From Gammaproteobacteria bacterium (GTDB lineage Bacteria > Pseudomonadota > Gammaproteobacteria > Acidiferrobacterales > Sulfurifustaceae), in contig JACQFZ010000070.1 of assembly GCA_016199745.1 (NCBI GenBank), positions 1-64,000 on the forward strand: DNA of 64,000 bases, given 5' to 3'. Under the pieces are notes generated by a model that saw nothing but the letters and a program-made list of their open reading frames with translations, did no database searches and was not told the origin of the DNA. Below, piece by piece: positions 45,175 to 54,130 of this stretch. A program made the translations under genes and the position numbers. Within the stretch, counting starts at the first letter, position 1. Each line of letters starts with the position of its first letter.

Positions 45175-45411
45175 TTAGTTGAGATGCGAATTGATATAGT
45201 CGACCGCCTGGCGCACCGTGGTGATCTTCTCGGCCTCTTCGTCCGGGATTTCACAATCGAACTCTTCTTCCAGTGCCATCACGAGCTCGACCGTATCCAA
45301 AGAGTCAGCGCCCAGATCATCCACGAAGGAGGCGTCGCCGGTAACTTCAGTCTCATTTACGCCCAGCTGTTCTACCACAATCTTTTTGACGCGTTCCTCT
45401 ACACTACTCAT
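45175..45411 (-). CDS. acpP: acyl carrier protein
   Basis: 78 residues, acidic. The 4'-phosphopantetheine attachment Ser is S37 in [31 protein letters not shown]. It carries acyl chains for fatty acid, phospholipid and lipid A synthesis. GGAGG lies 8-10 nt before ATG 45411, and the 182-bp gap upstream holds its own promoter candidate, in keeping with the high demand for ACP. Confidence 0.97.
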   Translation of the reverse strand: MSSVEERVKKIVVEQLGVNETEVTGDASFVDDLGADSLDTVELVMALEEEFDCEIPDEEAEKITTVRQAVDYINSHLN

Positions 45412-45492
45412 GGCAAAGAGTTCCTCCGAAGTATGACTCGTTCCGCCTACCCGCCACCAACGGCGAGCGGGCAGTGGGTGGGATTTTTCGCA

Positions 45493-45520
45493 ATTCTACA
45501 GGCTAATCGTTACTGACTAA
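45493..45520 (-). promoter_or_regulatory. candidate sigma70 promoter of acpP
   Basis: On the minus strand TTAGTC (45515-45520) and TAGAAT (45493-45498) are separated by 16 bp, about 80 bp upstream of the acpP start. It would provide an internal transcript separate from the plsX-fabHDG message. Confidence 0.4.
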
Positions 45521-45593
45521 TAGAATCACGGCCGATTGGCCTAATGCGGCCGCATAGATATCACAGTTTGCGCGAACCCGGCAAGCCGAGTTG

Positions 45594-46337
45594 TCAGCCC
45601 ATGTACATCCCGCCATTCACATGCAGGGTTGTACCGGTGATATAGGCTGCCTGCGGCGATGCGAGAAACGCGACCGCATGCGCAATTTCCTCGGCGAGCC
45701 CTAGCCGACCGAGCGGAATTTGCCCGATCAGCGCTTGCCGGCTCGCTTCCGGCAATGCACGCGCCATATCGGTATCGACAAACCCCGGTGCCACGGCGTT
45801 GACCGTTACATTACGACTTCCAACCTCGCGCGCCAGCGAACGCGTGAAACCTATAATACCTGCCTTGGCAGCGGCATAGTTGGTTTGGCCGGCATTGCCG
45901 ATCGCCGCAACCACCGAGGTCACGCTGATGATACGGCCCTTGCGCGCTTTGGTCATGGAGCGCAGGCATGCCTTCGTCAGGCGATAAACGGACTTCAGAT
46001 TGGTGTCGAAAATGGCATCCCAATCGGCTTCCGACATACGCAACAGCAGCCCATCGCGGGTAATGCCGGCATTATTGATCAAAATAGTCGGCATCCCAAC
46101 GGTTTTTCCCATCTCTGCGAGCAACGCATCGATGCTGTCGGCTTGGGTGACATTAAGCACGCGGCCGATACCGTTAGTCCCATTTTCCTTCAGTCCTTTC
46201 TCGATATTTTCGGCGCCTTCGCTGGAAGTCGCGGTGCCGACAATGCAGGCCCCTTGGCGACCCAATTCCAACGCGATCGCGCGACCGATACCACGACTCG
46301 CGCCGGTAATCAACGCTACTTCGTTTTGCAACAGCAT
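45594..46337 (-). CDS. fabG: 3-oxoacyl-ACP reductase
   Basis: 247 residues. Short-chain dehydrogenase: NADP motif ITGASRGIGRAIA, NNAGITRDGLL, catalytic Ser-Tyr-Lys in SVVAAIGNAGQTNYAAAKAG, and VNAVAPGFVDTDM. It reduces beta-ketoacyl-ACP. ATG 46337 follows AAGAGAGAA; the open frame extends further but overlaps fabD in a different frame. Confidence 0.96.
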   Translation of the reverse strand: MLLQNEVALITGASRGIGRAIALELGRQGACIVGTATSSEGAENIEKGLKENGTNGIGRVLNVTQADSIDALLAEMGKTVGMPTILINNAGITRDGLLLRMSEADWDAIFDTNLKSVYRLTKACLRSMTKARKGRIISVTSVVAAIGNAGQTNYAAAKAGIIGFTRSLAREVGSRNVTVNAVAPGFVDTDMARALPEASRQALIGQIPLGRLGLAEEIAHAVAFLASPQAAYITGTTLHVNGGMYMG

Positions 46338-46369
46338 GAATTCTCTCTTATCGATCAGGCCGGCGCGGC

Positions 46370-47302
46370 TTACTGTAATGCCGCCAGCGTATCTTGCAAT
46401 GATTGAGAATCGTATACGGCGCGGCAATCGAGCTCGCGGCGGATGCGCTTATTGAGACCGGTTAAAACTTTACCGGGACCGCATTCGATGAATGTGCGCG
46501 CACCATTGTTCGTTATTTGCTCGACCGTCTCAACCCAACGCACCGGTGCGGCAATCTGCCGTGTCAACGCGTCGCGAATCGCATTTACATCAGCTTCAGC
46601 GCGCGCACTGACATTATGCACGACCGGCACCGTCGGCACGCGTAGGTTGACCGACTTGAAACGTTCCGCCATGCGCGCCGCCGCCGGCGCCATCAGTGCA
46701 CAATGCGACGGCACACTAACCGGTAGCGCTAACGCTCGTTTGGCACCCGCTTCTTTCGCCAGCACTACCGCGCGCGCGATAGCGGCAGCGGTTCCCGCAA
46801 TCACGATTTGACCGGGCGAGTTAAAGTTGACCGCTTCGAGCACATCACCTTCGGCAGCCTGCACGCACAACGCGCGCACGGCATCATCTTCAAGCCCGAG
46901 CACGGCGGCCATTCCACCCTGCCCTACCGGCACCGCTTCCTGCATGTAACGCGCGCGGTCGGCAACTAAGCGGACCGCATCGGTGAAGTCGAGGGCGCCG
47001 GCGCAAACAAGCGCGGTGTACTCGCCGAGGCTATGACCGGCCATCGTCGCCGGCATGGCGCCGCCTTGTGCGCGCCATACGCGCCACGTAGCAACGCCGG
47101 CAGACAGCATCGCCGGTTGCGTGATTTCTGTTTGATTGAGCCGTTCTTCCGGCCCATTGCTGACGATGGACCATAGATCGAAACCGAGCGCTGCCGCGGC
47201 CTCGGCGAATGTATCGCGCACTTGCGTGTGGGCTTGCGCGAGCTCATGCAGCATTCCCACCGACTGCGAGCCTTGCCCGGGAAAAACGAATGCGAGTGTC
47301 AT
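46370..47302 (-). CDS. fabD: malonyl CoA-ACP transacylase
   Basis: 310 residues. VFPGQGSQSVGML at the N-terminus, nucleophile Ser in MAGHSLGEYTAL, Arg and His (PSHCALM) of the active site, and the C-terminal IECGPGKVLTGLNKRI. It loads malonyl groups onto ACP. Located between fabH and fabG as in E. coli. Confidence 0.96.
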   Translation of the reverse strand: MTLAFVFPGQGSQSVGMLHELAQAHTQVRDTFAEAAAALGFDLWSIVSNGPEERLNQTEITQPAMLSAGVATWRVWRAQGGAMPATMAGHSLGEYTALVCAGALDFTDAVRLVADRARYMQEAVPVGQGGMAAVLGLEDDAVRALCVQAAEGDVLEAVNFNSPGQIVIAGTAAAIARAVVLAKEAGAKRALALPVSVPSHCALMAPAAARMAERFKSVNLRVPTVPVVHNVSARAEADVNAIRDALTRQIAAPVRWVETVEQITNNGARTFIECGPGKVLTGLNKRIRRELDCRAVYDSQSLQDTLAALQ

Positions 47303-47320
47303 CGCTAAGACATCCGTGAG

Positions 47321-48289
47321 TTAGTACTTCAACAAAACCGATCCCCAGGTGAAGCCACCGCCGAATGCTTCCATCAGCACGGTGTCGCCGCGCTTAATGC
47401 GGCCATCGCGCACCGCTTCATCGAACGCCAGCGGAATGGAAGCGGCCGAGGTGTTACCGTGGCGATCGACCGTAAGCACAACCCGATCCATCGGCATACC
47501 GAGCTTCTTCGCGGTGGCAGTAATGATACGGACGTTCGCTTGATGCGGCACGAGCCATTGGATGTCCGACTTCTGCAAACCATTGGCTTCGAGTGTTTCA
47601 TCGACAATCTGGCCGAGCGTGGTCACTGCCACCTTGAACACTTCGCTGCCCTTCATGTGCAGGTAACGACCGCTGCCGGCGAGTTGCTCGCTGTTCCTGG
47701 AAATACCGGCCGGCACACACAATAGATCTTTGTAGCGACCGTCGGCGTGCAAGTGCGACGAGATTATGCCAGGCGCGTCAGCGGCACCGACCACAACAGC
47801 ACCCGCACCATCGCCGAAAAGCACGCAGGTACCGCGGTCGCTCCAATCGAGAATGCGCGACATTGTTTCGGCACCGACTACCAGCGCGTGGCGCGCACTG
47901 CCGGTACGGATAAATTTATCGGCGATCGATAACGCATACACAAAACCGGTGCACACCGCTTGCACGTCGAATGCGGCGCAACCTTGGATCCCGAGCTGAT
48001 CCTGCAACAGGCAGGCGGTACTCGGAAATACCAGATCAGGTGTGGTGGTGGCGACGATAATCAGGTCAATGTCTTGCGCACTGATGCCGGCCGCTGTTAG
48101 TGCGCGCTTGGACGCTTCGAGTGCCAGACTGCTGGTGGTCTCTTCCGGTCCGGCGATATGGCGTTGGCGAATGCCGGTGCGCTCAACGATCCAGTGATCG
48201 GACGTATCGACGATCTTTTCGAGATCGGCGTTCGTTACGATTTTCACCGGAAGATGGCTGCCGGTGCCGAGAATGCGGGTATGTTTCAT
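47321..48289 (-). CDS. fabH: beta-ketoacyl-ACP synthase III
   Basis: 322 residues. Catalytic Cys in [14 protein letters not shown], His-Asn pair in [10 protein letters not shown] and [14 protein letters not shown]. FabH starts fatty acid synthesis by condensing acetyl-CoA with malonyl-ACP. It overlaps the plsX stop by four bases (start 48289), indicating translational coupling. Confidence 0.96.
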   Translation of the reverse strand: MKHTRILGTGSHLPVKIVTNADLEKIVDTSDHWIVERTGIRQRHIAGPEETTSSLALEASKRALTAAGISAQDIDLIIVATTTPDLVFPSTACLLQDQLGIQGCAAFDVQAVCTGFVYALSIADKFIRTGSARHALVVGAETMSRILDWSDRGTCVLFGDGAGAVVVGAADAPGIISSHLHADGRYKDLLCVPAGISRNSEQLAGSGRYLHMKGSEVFKVAVTTLGQIVDETLEANGLQKSDIQWLVPHQANVRIITATAKKLGMPMDRVVLTVDRHGNTSAASIPLAFDEAVRDGRIKRGDTVLMEAFGGGFTWGSVLLKY

Positions 48290-49305
48290 GCCACTTGGCC
48301 AGTGCCAAGCATGCCGAGCAACTCACGGGCGATACGTTCCGGCACGCGGTTGTGAACTTCGGCAAGTGCTTCGTAGATTGCGTATTCGAAAGAGAAGGCA
48401 TCGGCACCGCCATGACTTTTGACGACGGTGCCGTTAAGACCGATGAGGGTCGCGCCGTTGTAACGTCGCGTATCGACGCGCTGACGAAACGAACGTAGCA
48501 CCGGCAGCGCCACTAATGCTGCCAGCTTTCGCAACCAACTGCGTCCAAACTCGTCGCGCATGAAGTGCGACAGCATATTCGCCAAGCCTTCGCTGGTTTT
48601 CAGAGCGACGTTGCCGACAAACCCGTCGCAGACGACGACATCGAAATCGCCCGTGTAGATCTGATTGCCTTCGATATAACCGGCGTAGTTCGCATGACTT
48701 GCGCGCAACAACGCGGCCGCCTTCTTTACCGCTTCCGTGCCTTTAATGTCTTCCTGGCCGATATTTAGCAGGCCGACGCGCGGACGCGGTTTGCCGTCGA
48801 TGGCGCTAACCAATATCGAGCCCATGATGGCGAACTGCACCAGCTGCTCGGGAGTGCAATCGACATTAGCGCCGAGATCGAGCATGTGCGTGCGACCACG
48901 CGTGGTCGGTAATGTTTTTACGATAGCGGGACGATCGATGCCAGGAATGGTTTTCAGCACGAACCGCGCGGTCGCCATCAAGGCGCCGGTGTTGCCGGCC
49001 GACACCGCCGCTTGCGCTTCGCCCTGCTTCACCAACTCAATGGCCAAGCGCATGGACGATACTTTTTTGTTGCGCAGCGCCTGTGCCGGTGGCTCGTCCA
49101 TATCGACGACTTCGGCGGCGTGATGAATTTGCAGACGCGGGTGCTCACTCGCGCCATGACGCGCGAGCTCTTCGAGCAAAACTTCACGACGACCGACAAG
49201 AACGAGCTTGAGCGTCGACTCTTTCGTCAGCGCCGCGAGGGCGGCGGGAACGGTAACGGACGGACCGTGATCGCCTCCCATCGCGTCGAGCGCAATGGTG
49301 ATCAA
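48286..49305 (-). CDS. plsX: phosphate acyltransferase PlsX
   Basis: 339 residues, normal length. It begins [23 protein letters not shown] and contains [29 protein letters not shown] and [15 protein letters not shown]. PlsX makes acyl-phosphate from acyl-ACP for glycerophospholipid synthesis. It lies directly behind rpmF, the conserved rpmF-plsX-fab arrangement. Confidence 0.95.
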   Translation of the reverse strand: MITIALDAMGGDHGPSVTVPAALAALTKESTLKLVLVGRREVLLEELARHGASEHPRLQIHHAAEVVDMDEPPAQALRNKKVSSMRLAIELVKQGEAQAAVSAGNTGALMATARFVLKTIPGIDRPAIVKTLPTTRGRTHMLDLGANVDCTPEQLVQFAIMGSILVSAIDGKPRPRVGLLNIGQEDIKGTEAVKKAAALLRASHANYAGYIEGNQIYTGDFDVVVCDGFVGNVALKTSEGLANMLSHFMRDEFGRSWLRKLAALVALPVLRSFRQRVDTRRYNGATLIGLNGTVVKSHGGADAFSFEYAIYEALAEVHNRVPERIARELLGMLGTGQVA

Positions 49306-49338
49306 GCGATGTCGCCTTCGCCTTGCAAGTGCGCGCTA

Positions 49339-49518
49339 CTACTCGGCGCTGTTGTCGATTACCTTACGGCCACGATAGTAGCCGTCGCGGGTCACGTGAT
49401 GACGGCGATGGGTTTCGCCGCTGGTCTTGTCGACCGCCAGGGTCGACGTGGTCAACTTGTCGTGCGCGCGCCGCATGCCACGCCGTGACGGTGATACTCG
49501 GCTTTTCTGGACTGCCAT
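49339..49518 (-). CDS. rpmF: 50S ribosomal protein L32
   Basis: 59 residues: [19 protein letters not shown], then [17 protein letters not shown], the L32 pattern. The zinc Cys ligands of some L32 forms are absent, as in many proteobacteria. It is absent from simple long-ORF lists because of its size, but the start (ATG 49518) has AAGGAG upstream and the position between yceD and plsX is diagnostic. Confidence 0.93.
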   Translation of the reverse strand: MAVQKSRVSPSRRGMRRAHDKLTTSTLAVDKTSGETHRRHHVTRDGYYRGRKVIDNSAE

Positions 49519-49546
49519 TTGAACTCCTTAAAACTGACTGAGTAGA

Positions 49547-50065
49547 TTAATGATCCGTGCGTTTCAGTCTTTCCAGCACGGAAAATGGATTGGGCCGACT
49601 GTCTTCTGTTGGCTGCGGCTGACTGCCCGCGCTTTTTCTCGTTACCGGACAATCCGCCGGTGCATGCATCGGCACCATCGGCATCACCAGTAACAGCTCA
49701 TCTTCCACCAGGCTGCTCAGCGGGATCGATTGTTCGACCACTAACGCATCGCCGTTTTCGAGCAAATCCTCGCGCTCGCGGGGACGCAGTAACAACAACC
49801 GCGGTTCGGTTCGTACCGCTAACTCGAACGGTCGCAGACAACGCTGACAAGTCATCCGCAGTCGCGCATGGACCCTGCCAACCATCGTGCGCACACCGTC
49901 GCCCTGACTACGGTCGAACTGTAGGTCGATCATAGCCGACCCAGCATCATCCAGGCACATGTCGATCAGCCGCTGCATTCCTTTAAGCGGAAGCTCGCCG
50001 GTTAAGCGCGCACCTTGATCGGCAAGCTGAATGGGATCGATCGTCGAAGGCCAGCCAGCAGACAT
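49547..50065 (-). CDS. yceD: DUF177/YceD family protein
   Basis: 172 residues. Contains the DUF177 core: CQRCLRPFELAVRTE (CxxC) and, toward the end, a second Cys segment (APADCPV), with an acidic loop and EDELLLVMPMVPMH. YceD/YlxR-adjacent proteins are linked to 23S rRNA maturation in plants and bacteria; the exact function is not settled. First gene of the rpmF-plsX-fab transcript. Confidence 0.9.
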   Translation of the reverse strand: MSAGWPSTIDPIQLADQGARLTGELPLKGMQRLIDMCLDDAGSAMIDLQFDRSQGDGVRTMVGRVHARLRMTCQRCLRPFELAVRTEPRLLLLRPREREDLLENGDALVVEQSIPLSSLVEDELLLVMPMVPMHAPADCPVTRKSAGSQPQPTEDSRPNPFSVLERLKRTDH

Positions 50066-50217
50066 AAGGCGCGCATCTTAATGGTGACGGTAACCTGTGT
50101 CAAAACAAGGTATTAAAAACTTTGGGACTGCCCCGACTTTACCTGCGGCCGTCGACCGGGCAGGATCGCCACCTATCTAGCTTCTTTCACTAACTTCTTA
50201 TAGATCCAATCCCTGCT

Positions 50218-50802
50218 ATGACGAATCTACCGCTAATCCTGGCTTCTTCGTCGCCCTACCGGCGCGAGCTGCTGGCGCGTTTGCAGCTCCCTTTCGAGGC
50301 AATCGCGCCCGATGTCGACGAACGGCCGCTGCCCGGCGAATCACCAATGACGCTGGTGGAGCGGCTGGCGGTTGCCAAGGCACGGGCCATTGGCGAGCGC
50401 CGACCGGATGCGCTCATTATCGGTTCGGACCAAGTGGCCATCTATGATGGCGCCATTGTCAGCAAACCGGGCACCCATGCCGAAGCGGTCAAGCAACTAC
50501 AGGCAGCATCGGGCAAGAAAGTTACACTCTACACCGGCTTAGCCCTATTAAATGCCGGTACCGGCCGCCTCCAAAGCGAGGTAATCCCTTACCGGGTCTT
50601 GTTTCGGCAGCTCACCAACGCGCAAATCGAGTCTTATTTGCACAAGGAAAAGCCCTACAACTGCGCGGGCAGCGTTAAGTCCGAAGGCCTCGGTATCGTG
50701 CTGATCGAGCGTTTCGAAGGCGACGATCCCAACACGCTCATCGGTCTCCCATTGATCCGTTTGATACGGATGTTGGAGAACGAAGGCGTGGTGGTCGTTT
50801 AG
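50218..50802 (+). CDS. Maf-like nucleotide pyrophosphatase (YceF-type)
   Basis: 194 residues. LPLILASSSPYRRELLARL at the N-terminus (Maf signature S-S-S-P-x-R), DVDERPLPGESP, IGSDQVAIYDG (Asp) and KPYNCAGSVKSEGLG. Maf/YceF enzymes hydrolyse non-canonical or methylated NTPs; the YceF branch prefers m7GTP, and the location near yceD supports that branch. Divergent from yceD across 152 bp and convergent with sppA (4-bp gap). Confidence 0.9.
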   Translation: MTNLPLILASSSPYRRELLARLQLPFEAIAPDVDERPLPGESPMTLVERLAVAKARAIGERRPDALIIGSDQVAIYDGAIVSKPGTHAEAVKQLQAASGKKVTLYTGLALLNAGTGRLQSEVIPYRVLFRQLTNAQIESYLHKEKPYNCAGSVKSEGLGIVLIERFEGDDPNTLIGLPLIRLIRMLENEGVVVV

Positions 50803-50806
50803 CGCT

Positions 50807-51784
50807 CTATCGCAACTGCGGCGCGGTTCCGCGCGTGCGGATGCCCAGTGCGCCGGCGATCGACGCACCGAATTGACGCGTAAAGCGATCGAGCATGTCC
50901 TCGTGTAATGAGTGGTCGACAAGATCTTCAGCGCCGATCACTTCGCGGGCAACGAAGCTAGCACTGCCGAAATCGTCGATTAGCCCAAGCTTCAACGCCT
51001 CTTCGCCGGTCCAGAACATTCCGGAATACATATCTTTGGTTTCTTTCAATTGTTGACCACGGCCGTCACGCACGCGCTCGATAAACTGTTGGTGGACGCT
51101 ATTGAGAATAACTTTCATGCGCTCGCGGTGTGCTGGCGTCATCGGCGAGAACGGATCGAGAAATCCTTTATTCTCCCCGGCAGTGAGCAAACGTCGCTCA
51201 ACGCCGAACTTTTTCATGGTATCGACGAACCCAAACCCATCCATTAACACGCCGATGGAACCGACGATGCTGGCGCGATCGGCGTAGATCTTGTCAGTTG
51301 CCGCCAATGCGTAATAGCACGCCGAGGCACAGACGTCGGTAACGACACCATAGACCGGCATCTTTGGATACTTCGCACGCAGGCGTTTGATTTCGTCGTA
51401 GATATAACCGGCCTGCACCGGACTGCCGCCAGGACTGTTGGCACGGATAATTACACCGAGCGCGTTGGTATCTTCGAAGGCGCTGCGCAAACCGGTAATA
51501 ACAGCATCGGCACCCGCCAGGCCGTCGGTTTCAATAGTGCCGTCGAGCTCGACCAACGCCGTGTGATGCGTCGACAACCCATGACTGCCGAGGCCATTAC
51601 TGAGAGCCATCAACAACACGAACAATAGATAAATGACGAAGAACAGTTTGAAGAAGATACTCCAACGGCGGGCACGCCGTTGTTCGGTGAGACTAGCGAA
51701 AGCAAATCGCTCTAGCAGATCGCGTTCCCAACCGGCCGTACGGTTTTCTGGTGAAGATGGTGTTTCATTTTTTGGGTCGGTCAC
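50807..51784 (-). CDS. signal peptide peptidase SppA-type S49 protease
   Basis: 325 residues from GTG 51784, which overlaps the Rieske gene's stop (GTGA). One N-terminal membrane anchor (FKLFFVIYLLFVLLMALS), then an S49 domain with the nucleophile Ser in TDVCASACYYALAATDKIYAD (lysine of the dyad downstream) and GSIGVLMDGFGF. It belongs to the shorter single-domain SppA36K-like form that digests signal peptide remnants in the membrane. It is placed between maf and rluC, as in Pseudomonas. Confidence 0.9.
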   Translation of the reverse strand: MTDPKNETPSSPENRTAGWERDLLERFAFASLTEQRRARRWSIFFKLFFVIYLLFVLLMALSNGLGSHGLSTHHTALVELDGTIETDGLAGADAVITGLRSAFEDTNALGVIIRANSPGGSPVQAGYIYDEIKRLRAKYPKMPVYGVVTDVCASACYYALAATDKIYADRASIVGSIGVLMDGFGFVDTMKKFGVERRLLTAGENKGFLDPFSPMTPAHRERMKVILNSVHQQFIERVRDGRGQQLKETKDMYSGMFWTGEEALKLGLIDDFGSASFVAREVIGAEDLVDHSLHEDMLDRFTRQFGASIAGALGIRTRGTAPQLR

Positions 51785-52143
51785 GGAATAACCTCGTCGC
51801 AGAATGTCGCAAGATGAATGCAATCATTGTTCTCGATTACTTCGAGCTTGGCCAGTCCCCCGTTACAAGGACCCCCCATGCAAGCACCGGTTTCTGGATG
51901 ATGCAGCGCGCCATGGGTAGCACAAATCAGATGGCGACCGTCTGCGTCAAAGAATCGACCGGGCGCCCAATCCAACTCGACACCGCGATGCGTACAGCGA
52001 TTGACATAAGCATGCACGTGACCGCGATACCGTACTGCAAAAGCGGGAAAGGTCCCATCGTCACGGCGCACGGTAAAGCGCACGCCATCGGCGCCATCGA
52101 CTAACGCCGTACTGGCACAAATTAATTGCCGGGCTTGATCCAC
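51781..52143 (-). CDS. Rieske [2Fe-2S] domain protein
   Basis: About 120 residues: a small stand-alone Rieske domain with cluster motifs CTHRGVELDW and CATHGALHHPETGACMGGPC. I chose GTG 52143 (VDQARQLICAST) because upstream frame is antisense-like to the HAD gene and has no start; overlap with the HAD gene is 22 bp. Such ferredoxin-like proteins pass electrons to oxygenases, but no partner is near; co-location with the HAD and SppA genes is conserved in Pseudomonas-type genomes. Confidence 0.75.
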   Translation of the reverse strand: MDQARQLICASTALVDGADGVRFTVRRDDGTFPAFAVRYRGHVHAYVNRCTHRGVELDWAPGRFFDADGRHLICATHGALHHPETGACMGGPCNGGLAKLEVIENNDCIHLATFCDEVIP

Positions 52144-52784
52144 TGGCAAACCTCGACAAACGAATCGCAACAGCCAAGTGGCGCAAGCGCCAATAAACGT
52201 TCGCGTGCATGCGCGCCGTAGCTCACGGCCAAACCGCCCATCTTGGCAGCAGCGGCCATTTCCAAATCGTAAGTGGTATCGCCCACCATCAGTGCACGAT
52301 CCGGAGTTATGCCGGTGTAATCGAGAATATCGTGCAGCATTTGCGGGTGCGGTTTGGAATAGGCTTCGTCGGCACAACGTGTGACACAAAAATGTGCGCC
52401 GATAGCCGTTTCGCTCAACACGCGGTCCAAGCCACGTCTCGCTTTGCCGGTGGCGATCGCCAGTTGATAGCCAGAGTCGACTAATCGTTGCAGCCCCGCT
52501 TCGACGCCGGGAAACAGCACCGTTTCTGTTTCGTCTAAATGTACGAAGTGATCACGATAACGATCGGCCAACCGCTCGCGCGCGCCGGCCTCAGCATTGG
52601 GTAGCAATACGGCAATCGCTTCGCGCAACGCCAATCCAATGATGTTACGAATCTCAGCATCGCTCGGCGGTATTAGGCCGATATCGGCCGCCGCCAATTG
52701 AAAGCAGCGAACGATTTTGGCGGCAGAATCCATGAGAGTACCGTCCCAATCGAAAACGATCAGGTCATAACGAGGACGTATCAC
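52122..52784 (-). CDS. HAD family hydrolase (phosphoglycolate phosphatase-like)
   Basis: 220 residues from GTG 52784. HAD motif I FDWDGTLMDS, motif II IATGKARRG, motif III Lys within YSKPHPQML, motif IV MVGDTTYDLEMAAAAKMGG. It is a cap-type C1 phosphatase of the Gph/PpaX kind acting on small phosphometabolites. It starts inside the end of rluC by 20 bp, so is coupled to it. Confidence 0.88.
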   Translation of the reverse strand: MIRPRYDLIVFDWDGTLMDSAAKIVRCFQLAAADIGLIPPSDAEIRNIIGLALREAIAVLLPNAEAGARERLADRYRDHFVHLDETETVLFPGVEAGLQRLVDSGYQLAIATGKARRGLDRVLSETAIGAHFCVTRCADEAYSKPHPQMLHDILDYTGITPDRALMVGDTTYDLEMAAAAKMGGLAVSYGAHARERLLALAPLGCCDSFVEVCQWIKPGN

Positions 52785-53718
52785 GCAGGCGTTCCAGGAC
52801 TTGAGACAGCTCGGTTGGCAGAGGCGCTTCGATGTCGATGGTAACTTCTTTCGTCGGGTGAATGAACCGCACGCGCGCGGCGTGCAGGAACAATCGTTTC
52901 AGCCCGACCTTACGCACGGCGCGGTTGAAGTCGCGTTCGCCGTATTTATCATCGCCGGCGATCGGGTGGCCGGCGTGAACCGCATGCACGCGCGCTTGGT
53001 GCGTGCGGCCGGTCACGAGCGTGACTTCCATTAACGTCGCCGAGCCGTAAAAGCCCTTCGGCGTGAACAGGCTTTCCGCCTCGCGCCCGTCTTCGCTTAC
53101 GCCGACGCGCCGCTCGCCGCCGCTGCTCATTTGATCGCGCGCCAGCGCCGCTTGTATCGTTCGCGGTCCGCCGCGCCAGCGTCCCTGCACCAGCGCCAGG
53201 TATTGCTTCTCCATGCGTCCTTCGCGCAGCGCCTCGTGCATTGCCAATAGCGCTTGTCGGTGTTTCGCCAACAACAGGCAACCGGAGGTGTCCCGGTCCA
53301 AGCGATGCACCAGCTCCAGCATCGGCACGTCCGGCCGCAATCCGCGCAGCGCCTCGATTAGGCCGATCTGCACACCACTACCGCCGTGCACCGCGAGACC
53401 GGCCGGTTTGTCGAGCACCAACAGGTCGGCATCCTCGTGCAGCACTCGTTGCAACAACCATTCGAACCCGTCCCCGTCCGGTTGTACCTTTACCACCTGC
53501 CGAACCGGTGGAATTCGGACGCTATCGCCCGCCTGTAAGCGGTAATCCGGCTTTACCCGACCGCGATTAACCCGAACTTCGCCACGCCGCAATAGCCGAT
53601 AAACATGACTTTTAGGGACGCCTTTCAGTTGCCCCAGCAAAAAATTGTCTAGGCGCTGGCCCTCGCGCGCCTCGTCGATTTCGACGTAGCGCACCTCCAT
53701 GGATTCCTGTTTTTTCAT
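52765..53718 (-). CDS. rluC: 23S rRNA pseudouridine synthase RluC
   Basis: 317 residues. An N-terminal S4 RNA-binding domain (QRLDNFLLGQLKGVPKSHVYRLLRRGEVRVN) precedes the RsuA/RluA catalytic domain with the nucleophile Asp in VHRLDRDTSGCLLLAK and the GRTHQARVH motif. RluC modifies U955, U2504 and U2580 in E. coli. It is divergent from rne across a 412-bp leader, the same arrangement as in E. coli. Confidence 0.93.
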   Translation of the reverse strand: MKKQESMEVRYVEIDEAREGQRLDNFLLGQLKGVPKSHVYRLLRRGEVRVNRGRVKPDYRLQAGDSVRIPPVRQVVKVQPDGDGFEWLLQRVLHEDADLLVLDKPAGLAVHGGSGVQIGLIEALRGLRPDVPMLELVHRLDRDTSGCLLLAKHRQALLAMHEALREGRMEKQYLALVQGRWRGGPRTIQAALARDQMSSGGERRVGVSEDGREAESLFTPKGFYGSATLMEVTLVTGRTHQARVHAVHAGHPIAGDDKYGERDFNRAVRKVGLKRLFLHAARVRFIHPTKEVTIDIEAPLPTELSQVLERLRDTSSL

Positions 53719-54130
53719 TTAAATTGCCCTACTTGCTGATTGCTGCTGGGTAAGTTCATTGATATAGTGCCCACGTTGTATCTTTTGATACGGTGTCAAG
53801 GGCCAACCGACGAACGCCCCGATTGGCCTATTTTGATTCGTGTCAGATAGAACATTTTTCCATACCGGGACAAAGCGTACCGGTACCGTCCCGGCAAGCA
53901 GACCGCAGTGAATCCATATCCCACTTTCGAGTAAGCCTGCCGGATAACAAGGGTTCAGCGTCTCTCACCCCCCTAGTCAATAGTAGGGACGCACAGTAAG
54001 ACGCAAACGGGTTTTCGCACCAGGCCGGCTTAGCGCCCGTCACTCGACGATGTGCCGCTTCCCGCAGGGTGCCGCATGGCCACACACGCCTGCCTTATGC
54101 TGCGTGAACCCCGAGCGTCGGGGATTTTAA
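53719..54130 (+). promoter_or_regulatory. rne promoter and long 5' leader region
   Basis: 412 bp without a gene between rluC and rne. TTGATA at 53759 and an AT-rich TTGTATCTTTTGATAC block follow the rluC side and could hold promoters for both genes. The remainder is stem-loop-rich. In E. coli a 361-nt structured rne leader lets RNase E control its own mRNA; I infer a similar role from length and position. Confidence 0.5.
54109..54123 (+). promoter_or_regulatory. hairpin covering the rne ribosome site
   Basis: CCCCGAGCGTCGGGG forms a perfect 6-bp stem with a three-base loop. Its 3' arm contains the GGGGA that is the only Shine-Dalgarno-like sequence before ATG 54131. Folding would mask it. 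Confidence 0.6.

Noticed and set aside
53843-54085. 80-codon minus-strand ORF within the rne leader
   Set aside because: No ribosome site or family match; the region is better explained as a structured 5' leader.
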